Assembly: GCA_000198515.1 (NCBI GenBank)
Contig: FP929140.1
Coordinates: 62,001-126,000 of the forward strand
Length of the DNA: 64,000 nucleotides
Direction: 5' to 3'
DNA from: a gamma proteobacterium HdN1
GTDB taxonomy: Bacteria > Pseudomonadota > Gammaproteobacteria > Pseudomonadales > Ketobacteraceae
Shown piece by piece: positions 46,001-54,235 of the stretch (the first letter of the stretch is position 1; each line of letters starts with the position of its first letter). Below the pieces are notes generated by a model. That model was not told the DNA's origin. It saw only the letters and a program-made list of their open reading frames with translations, and ran no database searches. Made by a program: the position numbers and the translations under genes.

Positions 46001-47943
46001 CAGCGCTTGCGCAGGGTGTCGCGCTTTCCCATCGCAATATTTCCGCGTTGGTGGCATGGGGGAGCCGGCTGTTTGAACATCGCGGTGCGTTAAAATCTGC
46101 GTTGGCGAAAGAGCTCAATGAGGAAGGTGCTTTATTCGACGTGTTTGTAACCTTGGGTTGTGGTGGTACGGTGGTCATGATCGAGGATCTGCTCTCCAAG
46201 CAAGCGCGGGAGCGGCCTACCACCACAACGGCCAAACTGCTTGCGCTGGTGAATCATCTGACGGTAACTCCCACGCTTGCATCGGAACTGCTGCGGCGGC
46301 AATGGCTGCCGGGCACGTTGCGATCTATCGCACTGCTCGGTGAACAGGCGCCCCCTGCGTTGTGTGATGCATTGCGCGCGATCCCAGGCGTGGAGCAGGT
46401 CTGGACGTTCCATGCTTGTCTCGAAAACAGTGGGATTGGGTTTGTCGGCACTGGGGCGCGTTCAAGTTTGGGGGTGCCGGTGGATGGCACTCAATGCGTC
46501 ATCCTGAATGAGCGCGCCCAGTTGACGGCGTGGGGTGTTGTGGGGGATTTGTATATTGGTGGTGCGTCGCTTTGCAGCGGTTATTGGAAAGAACCTTTGC
46601 AAGGTCGGTTTACGAGAAATCCGCTGACGTATTTCCCGACTCTGGGCAGCACGCTGTTCCATACGGGCTATCGCGCTTGCTGGTTTGCGGACGGCCGTAT
46701 TGAGTTGGTAGGCTTTTCGGCGGATAAAGACGCACAAGATCGACGCCAGGTTGAATGTTTGCGCCTTGAGCAAAAGATGGCCGAGGTGTTGAGTGAAGTT
46801 CAAGGCGTCTATACCGCAACGACGAATGCATGCACGGTTTTCGTGTGTGGTACGCATCCCGCACGCCACTACCAGCAATTGTTGCAGCGCAGTTTACCGC
46901 AACTCAATGGTGTAGCCGTTAAAGTGCTGGCGGAATGGCCGCGAGATCGGCTACAGCGCATTGATCGTGCGACTCTGCTTCAGTTATTGGAGAGTTCCTC
47001 TGCAAACGATGATGAGATCGCCGTTTCGGCATCGGAGAGCGCAGAAAGTGCTGCAAGCCGAGTGCATAGCGGCCATTCGAATACACTAGAGCGCCAGATG
47101 TTGCATTTCTGGCAGGAGTGGTTGGGCGCTGGTGTAACGGGGGTTGATTGTGAATTTGCCAATGCCGGTGGCGACTCAATGCTCGCATTACGAATGGTGG
47201 TCGCGCTTGCTCAGCGTTATGCGCTAAAAGAAATCCCGCCTGTTGCGCTATTGTTCCAGCATTCTACGCCGGCTCGCCTTGCGTTGTGGCTGGACAGTTC
47301 CCTGCGTGGCGAGGAGCATCGTGAGCGCTTGTGGTTGCCTTTGCAGGCGCGCACGACTTCAAGCAGCGTACTGTGCTTCCGAACGGGCGATACTTCCGTG
47401 GCAGAAGCCATTTGGCAGCCGTTTGCGGAAGCACTTCCTGAGCACCTCGGAGCGTGGCATTTGTGCAGTCGGCAGGAGGTGGCGACAGGCTGCATACCGA
47501 GCGATCTGGCGTTGCTGACACAAGAGCATCTCACCCAAAAGAATGGCGTCCACGAGAACGCCGGTCCAAATGGAGTGTTGGTAGATCATGCGCTGCTTGC
47601 GAAGCGCTATGTGGATGCAATGGAGCAGGAGTGCCTTCCCGTACCTAGCGCAATTGTTGGGCATCAAGAGGGCGCGTTGTTAGCGACTGCCGTGGCTGCG
47701 GAACTGCGCTCGCGGGGTTGGGCGTGGTTGCCCTTGGTGTTGCTGGATGGCTGTCCGTCCCCTGTGGATGTGCCTACCGTGCAAAGTTCTGCGTTGCACC
47801 TTCTGAACGCGGAGGCAGAATTGCCTCTGCGGGAAGGGTGGCCTGAGCGGCTGCAGGGAAATGTGCAGTGGCGTATTTCTCAGGATTCCGGCGCGAATGC
47901 GGTATTCCGCCAAGCGGCGCGCTGGTTAGAGGAGTGCTGCTAG
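43012..47943 (+). CDS. NRPS-like protein 2: docking-C(remnant)-C-A-PCP-TE, catalytically degenerate
   Basis: The 1643-residue protein begins with a TubC-type N-terminal docking domain (about 1-60, VEAMLAHLNACGLSIGV). A fragment resembling the C-terminal half of a C domain follows (about 65-245), then a linker, a full-length C domain (about 345-800), A (about 830-1330), PCP (about 1355-1430) and a TE-like end (1440-1643). The C motif reads NAAIADQ (516-522), with both His lost. A3 reads YPTENTALAQG instead of TSGSTGKPKG. A5 is TFHACLE instead of YGPTE-like. A7 reads HTGYR (Tyr for Asp). A10 NGKxDR reads LQRIDR (Arg 1316 for Lys). The carrier motif AGGDSM is intact (Ser 1389). The TE elbow is GHQEGA (Gln 1552 for Ser). 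The ATG overlaps the previous TGA (ATGA), with aggag upstream. The frame is open throughout, with codon use like its neighbours. Confidence 0.87.
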   Translation: MSELNIHRVEAMLAHLNACGLSIGVNAGQFCLQASSGGGVQENDIAALRGLLQALGLTTNTHGAAVGDEFANKLQGIPALLIPDTQAYGKMLRLPVSGCDLGVLRHKAGAWLSSFLGVGATLFALLSARYQSRGLWLEELSAGIGQCGVADDVPLAWFSLSSMQGYLPQDGSLREAVHQVSGSLMVAALSAGDSLDLALSLPDAHEGDFLTWHYCEALLDEGFVRQLHEDYVALLQQASALITPVLSAIDLPLAARKADDAEFAEVVEEVITVAPTNETSGAVRRDASALWRTVQAVIDLHVKPEDIRTESAPVASPVIAESAVTSAARAVEHGSEAAVLALREDTLSPQQWLIALDERIHGVGVRNTVIAACMQLGLEAGSGLGGKASRTDPERAQRALQALMQRHALLRTSFVWCDEIPSAESVLPMESLDAAKASAIAWPRLHENPAVPWRVSVLSVAGEGAHADLHASAKKWLANGASVALPMFGEGLPWRAELATVSNGDERLAVWRMCFNAAIADQHTAERWLAEWQALYAGEVLSPVATQYADYVGDLWKKAALSSLMPSTEADVFWKETLQRVRPVRWPLATSSIGGALSSTIEAELVQRVRVAATAWQVSMESVFLAAYAALLQRYIGGDSFAIGVEFANRQGAARQSLLGPLSNRLPFVAQMSAGRPSVRHRVEQVDSQWQDMALYQDTPALALLPMLSALRGGAVASAENGANATPLMFGFAYRELPGTAALPLVARGLQLMPMDARQARFGIELRVHCGEWQATEVSLAFQAGFLDSVLAEHWFEQYLHLLSGMVNSADSDLALLSVQSLPDQQEVFDRFNREARSLPTFLPHFSLWWQRQCYGVPNNVAVVGVEGRISYIELDAITNQLARYLQAKGVGVGDRVGLLLPRDPMLLASVLALFKLGAAWIPLHSSWSVELQQQVLAHGEASCVLHDSERSPWQGELPAIEVSYSDDVWQKCSDVPFDEVDDAGLLACILYPTENTALAQGVALSHRNISALVAWGSRLFEHRGALKSALAKELNEEGALFDVFVTLGCGGTVVMIEDLLSKQARERPTTTTAKLLALVNHLTVTPTLASELLRRQWLPGTLRSIALLGEQAPPALCDALRAIPGVEQVWTFHACLENSGIGFVGTGARSSLGVPVDGTQCVILNERAQLTAWGVVGDLYIGGASLCSGYWKEPLQGRFTRNPLTYFPTLGSTLFHTGYRACWFADGRIELVGFSADKDAQDRRQVECLRLEQKMAEVLSEVQGVYTATTNACTVFVCGTHPARHYQQLLQRSLPQLNGVAVKVLAEWPRDRLQRIDRATLLQLLESSSANDDEIAVSASESAESAASRVHSGHSNTLERQMLHFWQEWLGAGVTGVDCEFANAGGDSMLALRMVVALAQRYALKEIPPVALLFQHSTPARLALWLDSSLRGEEHRERLWLPLQARTTSSSVLCFRTGDTSVAEAIWQPFAEALPEHLGAWHLCSRQEVATGCIPSDLALLTQEHLTQKNGVHENAGPNGVLVDHALLAKRYVDAMEQECLPVPSAIVGHQEGALLATAVAAELRSRGWAWLPLVLLDGCPSPVDVPTVQSSALHLLNAEAELPLREGWPERLQGNVQWRISQDSGANAVFRQAARWLEECC

Positions 47944-47946
47944 CAT

Positions 47947-50709
47947 TCACTGGGTGGGTGTTGATTGGTGAGGCGCTGTAATTTCAAGAAGTTGCGGATA
48001 ATCAAAGTCTTGAGCCAGCGCCCGCAATGCCGCCACCAGCTCCGGTGCTGCGTGATCTACGGTTTCAAGATGTTGCAACAAACCAGTGGCGTGGCCTAGT
48101 TCAATATCTTTGCGTAGTAGCTGCTGGAGGCTCTCCGGCAGCTGAGCAAACGCGTTGCGCAGGCTGGCTTTGTCGTCTGGCGGAACGTGGCGGCTGCCGC
48201 GCCAAGGGTGATTCGCGTAGATGTAGCGTAAATTGAGTTGCTTGCCGATTCTGCTGAGCACGTCATCTGCCTTGAAGGGCTTGCTTAGATAATCGTTCGC
48301 ACCCTCTTGTGTGGATTTCTCCACATCACCCGCCAGTGTGCCCGCAGTGAGCACAATGATGGGCAGTTGATCGCGGGAGTGGATTTTGCGAATTTCGCGG
48401 ATGGCCTGATGGCCGTCCATTTCCGGCATACGGATGTCCATAAGAATCAGGTCGGGATGCCAGTCTTGGCAGATTTGTACCGCAGATTGGCCGTTACTGG
48501 CTTCGTTGAGACAAAAATCGAAGGGCAGCAGGATCTTGTGCAGCAGCTCGCGGTTATTCTCGTTGTCGTCCACAATCAGAATACGTCGCTGCGTTTGGCC
48601 TGCTTCAAGCGCAACCGGATGAGGGGCTGCGCCAATTTCGGATGCCACTTGCTGGCCTGCGCGAAAAGGAATGCGCAAATAAAACGTGGTACCTTTTTCG
48701 ATTTCGCTCTCAAAAACCAGATCGCCGCCCATGCGGCGCGCAAACTCTCGGCTGATGGCAAGGCCAAGCCCGGTACCTTTGCCGAGGCGTTGCCCGCTTT
48801 CAGTTTGTTGGTACAGGCTGAACACTTTGTCGTAATCTTCCGGCGCAATGCCGCAGCCGGTATCTTTTACGATGATATTTAATTCAAATTGATCTGCACC
48901 CATCGGCTGAGTGTTTACCGTGAGAAGAATCTGCCCCTGCTCGGTAAATTTTACGGCGTTGCCGACAAGGTTGATGAGGATTTGCAGCAACTTTCCGCGA
49001 TCGCCGCGCAGGTCTGGATGGGTATCGGGTTCGGCTTTGATCGAGAGCTGTGTATTTTGGTGCTGGCAGCGCTCGCTGAACATTACCTCAAGATCCATTA
49101 GAAGTGTTTGCAGGCAAAAATCTTGTTCAACGAGTTGGATCGTGCCGGCTTCAATGCGAGAAACATCGAGAATATCGTTGATCAGCGTAAGCAGGTGTTC
49201 GCCGCTGCGATTGATGACTTGCAGTGCGCGCCTTGAGTCGGAGCCTAGGCCGGGCGTTTGTTGAAGGAGGTCTGAATAGCCAAGTACAACGTTCATTGGA
49301 GTGCGAATCTCGTGCGAGACGTTGGCAAGAAAGCGGCTCTTGGCCTCGTTTTTTCGTTCGGCCTCTTGTTTTTCGTTTGCGAGTTGAGTGTGGATCGCAA
49401 GCAGGGCTTGATTTGCGGCTTGCAGCTCTTCGGCGTTGCGTTTTCGAGCGCGATTGCTGCGGAATAGCGCAAATGCAAGGCCGAGCATTGCCAAGGAAGC
49501 AAATGCGATTGCAATCAGCCAATAGCGCAGGTAGTCAATGACGATGGTTTGTCGTCCAAGCTCGGCAAGTTGGCTCTTTAGTTCGGATTTCGCGTTATTG
49601 ATTTCTACGCGAAGCGCTTCGATGGTTGCGATGCTTTGTTCTACCTGCTGTTGATTGATCACAAATTGTTGCCGTGATTCTGCAAGCGCTTCTGCGCTAG
49701 AGGCTAGCTCTTGTTTGGTTTCGGCAAGGCGCGCTTCCGCGGATTTTAACCGCTCTGCTTGTTGCTGAAGCTCTTCAATCTTGCGCTGGAGTTCGTGTTC
49801 GCTGCGGGCGATTGTGGCGTTGACCTCGGTGAACTTTGCTTGTTGCGCCACAAGCTGTTTGCCTTGGTCATCGAGCTGTTTTTCTTGGCCGGTGATTTGG
49901 GTTTGTTGCTGCAGAAGTTGCTTGGTTTGAGTTTGCAACAAGGACTTTTGCTGTTCTACCTGGCTGTGCGTGGTGCTGAGTTCACGGCGGGTTTTGGCGA
50001 TTTCCGTTAATAATTCGCCGTATTTTTGCTCCTGCTCGGCAAGCTGCATTTTGGTTTTTTGCAGGGTATCTTCGGTTTGTCGAAACAATTTGGCGACATC
50101 AAGCTCGGTGCCGCCTAACAAAATGATTTTGCGATCTACGGATAGCTTTTCATAGATCAGGTTGGAGCGATTGATTTCAAACCGTAGCGTGTTTTCGGGA
50201 GTGCGCACAAGGTTGATCATGACGCTACGGGCATCGCTACTGCCATTGCTGACCAATAGCGTGCCCCGCCCCCGGAGCAAGGGCGCAATGGCATCAAGTT
50301 GGGCGCTGTTTTGGGTGTCAAGATACAGCATTTGCAGCCCTTGTGACGCAAGGTTCTGAGTGCTGGTAACGCGAACAACCTGAAATCCCTTGTTGCGAAT
50401 CTGCAAGAGCGGCGCGCTGCGCTGGATTTCTTCAAAAAAACGCGCATCGTTGGTGAGAACGCCAATGCGAAACACAGGAAGGCTCTGTTCGTTGGGCCAA
50501 GTAATATAGCGGAAAAAGTTGAAGGTGAGGGCGATTCGCAGGGATTGTTCGCTTGCCTGCGGTGCTGCATAAGCGGTGCTTGATGTTGTTGCGTGAAAGC
50601 TTGCAAAGAGAGCAAGAAATAGGCTGGAAAGTATCAAATTCGCAACGAACCGATTTCTAAAAAGCGGTTTCGCAAACCGATGGGGTAATACACGCAGGCT
50701 AGGTATCAT
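47947..50709 (-). CDS. Hybrid histidine kinase with periplasmic YfiR domain
   Basis: The 920-residue protein has an N-terminal signal/anchor (about 20-48), a YfiR (DUF4154) domain (about 50-200: RIALTFNFFRYITWP, FRIGVLTND, LVSNGSSDARSVMINLV) and a long coiled coil rich in Gln/Glu/Lys (about 205-395). TM follows (about 400-425), then HisKA ([20 protein letters not shown]), ATPase ([29 protein letters not shown]) and a receiver (ILIVDDNENNREL, LILMDIRMPEMDG). A helical tail of about 80 residues lacks an obvious Hpt His. YfiR normally restrains the cyclase YfiN from the periplasm; here it is fused to a kinase. Its ATG overlaps the upstream receiver-GGDEF-EAL gene by 11 bp, so the two probably act together. 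Confidence 0.9.
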   Translation of the reverse strand: MIPSLRVLPHRFAKPLFRNRFVANLILSSLFLALFASFHATTSSTAYAAPQASEQSLRIALTFNFFRYITWPNEQSLPVFRIGVLTNDARFFEEIQRSAPLLQIRNKGFQVVRVTSTQNLASQGLQMLYLDTQNSAQLDAIAPLLRGRGTLLVSNGSSDARSVMINLVRTPENTLRFEINRSNLIYEKLSVDRKIILLGGTELDVAKLFRQTEDTLQKTKMQLAEQEQKYGELLTEIAKTRRELSTTHSQVEQQKSLLQTQTKQLLQQQTQITGQEKQLDDQGKQLVAQQAKFTEVNATIARSEHELQRKIEELQQQAERLKSAEARLAETKQELASSAEALAESRQQFVINQQQVEQSIATIEALRVEINNAKSELKSQLAELGRQTIVIDYLRYWLIAIAFASLAMLGLAFALFRSNRARKRNAEELQAANQALLAIHTQLANEKQEAERKNEAKSRFLANVSHEIRTPMNVVLGYSDLLQQTPGLGSDSRRALQVINRSGEHLLTLINDILDVSRIEAGTIQLVEQDFCLQTLLMDLEVMFSERCQHQNTQLSIKAEPDTHPDLRGDRGKLLQILINLVGNAVKFTEQGQILLTVNTQPMGADQFELNIIVKDTGCGIAPEDYDKVFSLYQQTESGQRLGKGTGLGLAISREFARRMGGDLVFESEIEKGTTFYLRIPFRAGQQVASEIGAAPHPVALEAGQTQRRILIVDDNENNRELLHKILLPFDFCLNEASNGQSAVQICQDWHPDLILMDIRMPEMDGHQAIREIRKIHSRDQLPIIVLTAGTLAGDVEKSTQEGANDYLSKPFKADDVLSRIGKQLNLRYIYANHPWRGSRHVPPDDKASLRNAFAQLPESLQQLLRKDIELGHATGLLQHLETVDHAAPELVAALRALAQDFDYPQLLEITAPHQSTPTQ

Positions 50710-52501
50710 GGGGGATAAAAAGTTCGGGCCGGCCTAGGTGGTAGCCTTGGGCAAAGTCTACGCCGAGTGCGCGAAGCTGGTGTTCGATGTGGCCATTTTC
50801 GACATATTCTGCGATGGTTTTTTTGCCCATTGCATGGCCGACGTCGTTAATGGATTTGACCATGGCGTAGTCCACGGTGTCGTGCTGCATGGAGCGAACA
50901 AATGCGCCGTCGATTTTTAGATAATCTACAGGCAGATTTTTTAGATAGTAATAAGAGGATACACCGCGCCCAAAATCGTCCAGTGCAAAGCTGCAGCCTA
51001 ATTTGCGAATCGCATGCATAAACTCAAGAGTGCGGTGAAGATTGGTGACGGCGCTGGTTTCGGTAATTTCAAAACAGATTTTATGCGCAGGAACCGCGTA
51101 GGTTTTTAGCAGCCCTTCAATGAAAAGCTCAAAGCGCGGGATGCTCAGCGTAAGGCCAGAGAGGTTAATCGAACAACCGCCCATCTGCTCGATGAGTTCA
51201 GGGTGATGCGCGAAGTGCCGAAATACGCGCTCAATTACCCAGCGGTCGATCTGGGGCGTTACTCCAAATCGCTCTGCCGCGCCCAAAAAATCGGCCGGAG
51301 AGATGATGGAGTTGTTCTCGCCAATCATTCGGATCAGGATTTCGTAATGCGGTGCGGAACCGTTGCTGAGAGGGATGATGACCTGTCGATGTAAGGCAAA
51401 CTGGTTGTTTTCCAACGCGCTGAAAATGCGTGGGGTAAGCTGCATTTCGGCTTGCCGCGACTGCATCTGTTTGAGGTTGTCATCGTATACGTGAACGCGA
51501 TTGCGGCCATCTTCCTTTGCTGCGTAGCAGGCGGTGTCGGCCATGCTCAGCAGGCTGGCGACTCCGCTTGCTTCATGGGTAATGCTGACGAGCCCAATGC
51601 TTGCACCCACGCTATGCCGCGCACCGTCGTGTTGAAAGGCGAGGTTGCCGATTGCTTTGATGATTTCTTCGGCGGTTGCCTTGCCGCTCTCTGGGGTCGC
51701 GTTATAGAGAATTATGGCAAAGTCGTCGCCGCCAAGGCGTGCTGCGATGTCGTGGGCGCGTAGATGCCTGCGTAGGAGCTCTGCTACTTGGCAAAGTAGC
51801 TCGTCGCCTGCCATGTGGCCAGAGGTGTCGTTCACTAGTTTGAACTGGTCTAAATCCATATAGAGCAGAACGTGTTGCGCTTTCTCGTCGGCAATGCGGC
51901 TCAGCAAAGAGGTGAGGGTTTCTTCAAAGGCAGTGCGTGTTAGCAGGTGGGTAAGATAGTCGTGGCGCGCAAGGTATTGAATTCGCTCCTCTGCAAAGCG
52001 TCGTTCGCTGATCTCGCGTTGGAGGCGTTCGTTGGCTTCGCGTAGCTCTTGGGTGCGTTCGTTGACGCGCTGCTCCAATTGTTCCTGCGCAAGCTCAAGG
52101 CCGCGATTTTTGTCGGCAATTTCGCGCAGTAAGCCACTGATTTGCAGGTGAGTTTTGACGCGAGCTTGGAGCTCTTCGCGGCGAACGGGCTTGGTAAGGT
52201 AGTCGACGCCGCCCACGGCGAAACCAGTGCTGACGCTTTCCAGCGAGCCCGTGACGAATACCACAGGAATCGCCTGGGTTGCAGAATCTGCCTTCAGTTG
52301 TCGGCAAACCTCGAAGCCATCCATGTCGGGTAGGCGTACGTCCAGCAGGATTAGGTCAGGCAGGATGATCTTGGCAATTTCCAACGCCCGAGCGCCATTT
52401 GCGGCCACGCTGAGGTCGTAGTGATCTCCTGCAAGCATCTCGTGTAAAATTTTTAGATTGGCAGGCTCATCATCCACCATCAGGATCTTTGAGGTCGGCA
52501 T
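50699..52501 (-). CDS. Response regulator with GGDEF and EAL domains
   Basis: The 600-residue protein has a receiver (about 5-120: ILMVDDEPANLKIL, DLILLDVRLPDMDG, VDYLTKPV), a coiled coil (about 130-175), GGDEF (about 180-340) and EAL (about 350-595). The cyclase motif reads GGDDF, a conservative variant that may be active. The EAL core shows HYEILIRM, SINLSGLT, FEITETSA, ALDDFGRGVSSY, DYLKIDGAF and QGYHLGRP. It could therefore make or degrade c-di-GMP depending on phosphorylation. The YfiR-type hybrid kinase downstream overlaps it by 11 bp and is the natural phosphodonor. Confidence 0.9.
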   Translation of the reverse strand: MPTSKILMVDDEPANLKILHEMLAGDHYDLSVAANGARALEIAKIILPDLILLDVRLPDMDGFEVCRQLKADSATQAIPVVFVTGSLESVSTGFAVGGVDYLTKPVRREELQARVKTHLQISGLLREIADKNRGLELAQEQLEQRVNERTQELREANERLQREISERRFAEERIQYLARHDYLTHLLTRTAFEETLTSLLSRIADEKAQHVLLYMDLDQFKLVNDTSGHMAGDELLCQVAELLRRHLRAHDIAARLGGDDFAIILYNATPESGKATAEEIIKAIGNLAFQHDGARHSVGASIGLVSITHEASGVASLLSMADTACYAAKEDGRNRVHVYDDNLKQMQSRQAEMQLTPRIFSALENNQFALHRQVIIPLSNGSAPHYEILIRMIGENNSIISPADFLGAAERFGVTPQIDRWVIERVFRHFAHHPELIEQMGGCSINLSGLTLSIPRFELFIEGLLKTYAVPAHKICFEITETSAVTNLHRTLEFMHAIRKLGCSFALDDFGRGVSSYYYLKNLPVDYLKIDGAFVRSMQHDTVDYAMVKSINDVGHAMGKKTIAEYVENGHIEHQLRALGVDFAQGYHLGRPELFIPHDT

Positions 52502-52874
52502 GCTCGGGCTGGTCTTATTCGAAAAGTTGATGCTCGTTTGTGCAATATTTACAGTCTAGCGCAAGAGCGGCTTCTATAAAACGCCTCTCGATACTATTCA
52601 GTTATTCAGTTGCAAGCTGCAGTCGCAAGCAGCAACAAGAACAGTAACAAGCAGCAACAAGAAAGCGCCGAAGTATTGCGGTGAAATGTACCTGTAATGG
52701 TGTTTTGAACCGTGTTTGATTGGGTTGAATTTACCTGATAACCAATAATGGGTGGCGCCCTCTCCCAAAATTTCCGCCAGAACACTGGTTTTGTGGCGCT
52801 GGTGCGCAAATTGCTAAAGCTTTCTCTCACAAGAGATCGTGTTTAGAAAACACATAAAGCGCAGTGGGGGATGT
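52502..52874. other. Divergent intergenic region with internal duplications
   Basis: This 373-bp gap lies between the receiver-GGDEF-EAL gene (minus) and the RIC gene (plus). It contains attcagtt twice (near 52595-52611) and the 22-bp duplication listed separately. I looked for FNR-like (TTGAT-N4-ATCAA) and NsrR-like palindromes upstream of RIC and found none convincing. Confidence 0.4.
52621..52664. repeat. Two tandem 22-bp repeats
   Basis: Units 52621-52642 and 52643-52664 share caagcagcaacaagaa and differ at three positions. They lie about 120 bp upstream of the minus-strand start at 52501. Confidence 0.85.
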
Positions 52875-53549
52875 ATGGAACTTCTGGATCAAACGGTGGG
52901 TTGGATCGCTCGTAATGTGCCAGGTTCGACCCGAATCTTTCATGAGCATCAACTGGATTTTTGCTGTGGGGGCAACCAGCCGCTGCGGGTGGCCTTGCAG
53001 AATTGTAATCTCGCTCCGATGCCGATTGTGGAGGCGCTCACGTCTTTGCAGGATGTTGACGTGCAAGAGAAAGATTGGCGTGACTCACCCAAGAAAGAGT
53101 TGGTCGCCTTTATCCAGACAACCTACCATACCCGCCACCGCGAGCAGTTGCAGGAGTTGATTCGTATGGCCAGTCGTGTGGAGCAGGTACATGGGCGTCG
53201 CGAGGGCTGCCCAAATGGTCTGGCGGTTCATCTGCACGGCATGCTAGAAGACTTGGATGATCACATGCGCAAGGAGGAGGAGATTCTCTTTCCAATGTTA
53301 GAGCGCGGCTTCAGCGTGCAGCAGGTGGCCGCACCCATTTCGGTGATGCGCGAGGCGCACGTCGAGCACGGGGATGCGCTGCACAAACTGTATGCGCTCA
53401 CCAATGGCATTACCCCGCCTAAGGGCGCGTGCAATACGTGGCGCGCACTGTACGCGGGGCTTAGGCAGTTTTCCGATGAGCTGGTGGAGCACATCCATCT
53501 GGAGAACAATATTTTGTTCGCGGAGAATGCGGTTTCGGAGGGGGCGTAA
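52875..53549 (+). CDS. ytfE: Di-iron iron-sulfur cluster repair protein (RIC/YtfE)
   Basis: RIC proteins restore iron-sulfur clusters damaged by nitric oxide or oxidants. The 224-residue protein has the ScdA-type N-terminal domain (TVGWIARNVPGSTRIFHEHQ, then LDFCCGGNQPL) and a hemerythrin-like di-iron domain (about 80-220). Ligand-bearing segments are TYHTRHREQLQEL, HLHGMLEDLDDHMRKEEEIL, REAHVEHGDAL and LVEHIHLENNILF. ATG 52875 fits the family length; an in-frame start 12 codons upstream is less likely. A hairpin follows the stop. Confidence 0.93.
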   Translation: MELLDQTVGWIARNVPGSTRIFHEHQLDFCCGGNQPLRVALQNCNLAPMPIVEALTSLQDVDVQEKDWRDSPKKELVAFIQTTYHTRHREQLQELIRMASRVEQVHGRREGCPNGLAVHLHGMLEDLDDHMRKEEEILFPMLERGFSVQQVAAPISVMREAHVEHGDALHKLYALTNGITPPKGACNTWRALYAGLRQFSDELVEHIHLENNILFAENAVSEGA

Positions 53550-53572
53550 AAGCAACGCGCTTAAGCGTGCTT
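53550..53572. terminator. Hairpin between RIC and the small anchored protein
   Basis: Aagca(a)cgc pairs with gcgtgctt around gcttaa, an eight-pair stem with one bulge. It overlaps the convergent stop of the minus-strand gene. The U-tract is absent, so its role as a terminator is tentative. Confidence 0.4.
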
Positions 53573-53833
53573 GCGCCGCGCAAGTCCAAGCCCGATCAGG
53601 CCGGCTGCTAATAGCGCGTAAGTGGCGGAGTCGAGCGCAGTGTGGCTGGCTTTTTTCTCATCCGCAGTTTTGATGCTGGCGACGCTGGTTGTGGCTTCCC
53701 ATTGCGCCGCTTGAGTCTCTGGTGTGAGCACGGTGCTTTGTTGGGTTGCGCTGCAGGTTGTACTCAAGCTCAGACCAAGTACGAATGCGCTAGCCCAGAG
53801 AGGAGGCTGGATTTGTTTTTTTGCCGACTTCAT
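53561..53833 (-). CDS. Small exported protein with PEP-CTERM-like tail
   Basis: The 90-residue protein has an N-terminal signal peptide (PPLWASAFVLGLSLSTTCSA), a short Thr/Ala/Gln-rich middle and a C-terminal tripartite tail: DSATYALLAAGLIGLGLARR, then KHA. The tail has the hydrophobic helix and basic end of PEP-CTERM-type sorting signals, and YALLAAGL is typical of them, but the Pro-Glu-Pro motif is missing. It could be an exosortase substrate variant or simply a tail-anchored protein. Three tandem repeats lie upstream. The function is unknown. Confidence 0.65.
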   Translation of the reverse strand: MKSAKKQIQPPLWASAFVLGLSLSTTCSATQQSTVLTPETQAAQWEATTSVASIKTADEKKASHTALDSATYALLAAGLIGLGLARRKHA

Positions 53834-53884
53834 CTTGTGTTCCCCAAAAAGCGATCATTGAACGGGCAAATGTGGCGTTTTATA

Positions 53885-53938
53885 GCATCGTATTGTTTAG
53901 ATGCGATGTATTGTTTGAACGAGATGTATTTTTTGAAT
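53885..53938. repeat. Three tandem 18-bp repeats
   Basis: Units 53885-53902, 53903-53920 and 53921-53938 follow g(c/a)(g/a)atgtattgtttgaa(t/c) with three to four differences per pair. They lie 52-105 bp upstream of the minus-strand start at 53833, in a likely promoter position. Confidence 0.8.
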
Positions 53939-54183
53939 GCGATTTGCGTGACGCATCCCGTGAGTAGTGTAATCCTTAGCAGATGCTATGCCAAAATAGA
54001 TAATTGTTTATTTTACAATAAAGTATGTTGATTTTTCGGGCGGGAAAAAGGTGGGATGTAAAGAAAGTCGGCATACGTAAATACAACAAAAATCAACCAA
54101 TTCTCCACGCAGAACTCGCTTTGTGAAAAACGAACAGAATTTCTGTGCAGTAGTACCTCTTAAGGAGGAGGCTGGCGTGAGGA

Positions 54184-54197
54184 GCTGCGATCGCAGC
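54184..54197. promoter_or_regulatory. Perfect 14-bp palindrome
   Basis: Gctgcgatcgcagc is identical to its reverse complement, without a spacer. It lies in the repeat-rich intergenic region. A dimeric regulator site is possible; no partner is identified. Confidence 0.4.
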
Positions 54198-54235
54198 AAA
54201 ACGCGAGTGATAAAAAAATCGACAGTATACCTATC

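Noticed and set aside
39275-47943. Ordinary peptide synthetase producing a dipeptide-like product
   Set aside because: Both A domains lack the ATP-handling lysine(s) and Asp, both C motifs lack the catalytic His, and both TE elbows lack Ser. No MbtH, PPTase, tailoring or export gene is nearby.
39275-47943. Simple pseudogene of an NRPS cluster
   Set aside because: No stop or frameshift in 8.7 kb, coupled start, and intact carrier serines. Recent decay cannot be fully excluded, so this is discussed under findings.
52681-52760. FNR or NsrR box upstream of RIC
   Set aside because: The nearest match (ttgattgggttgaa) lacks the second half-site, and no NsrR-like palindrome was seen.
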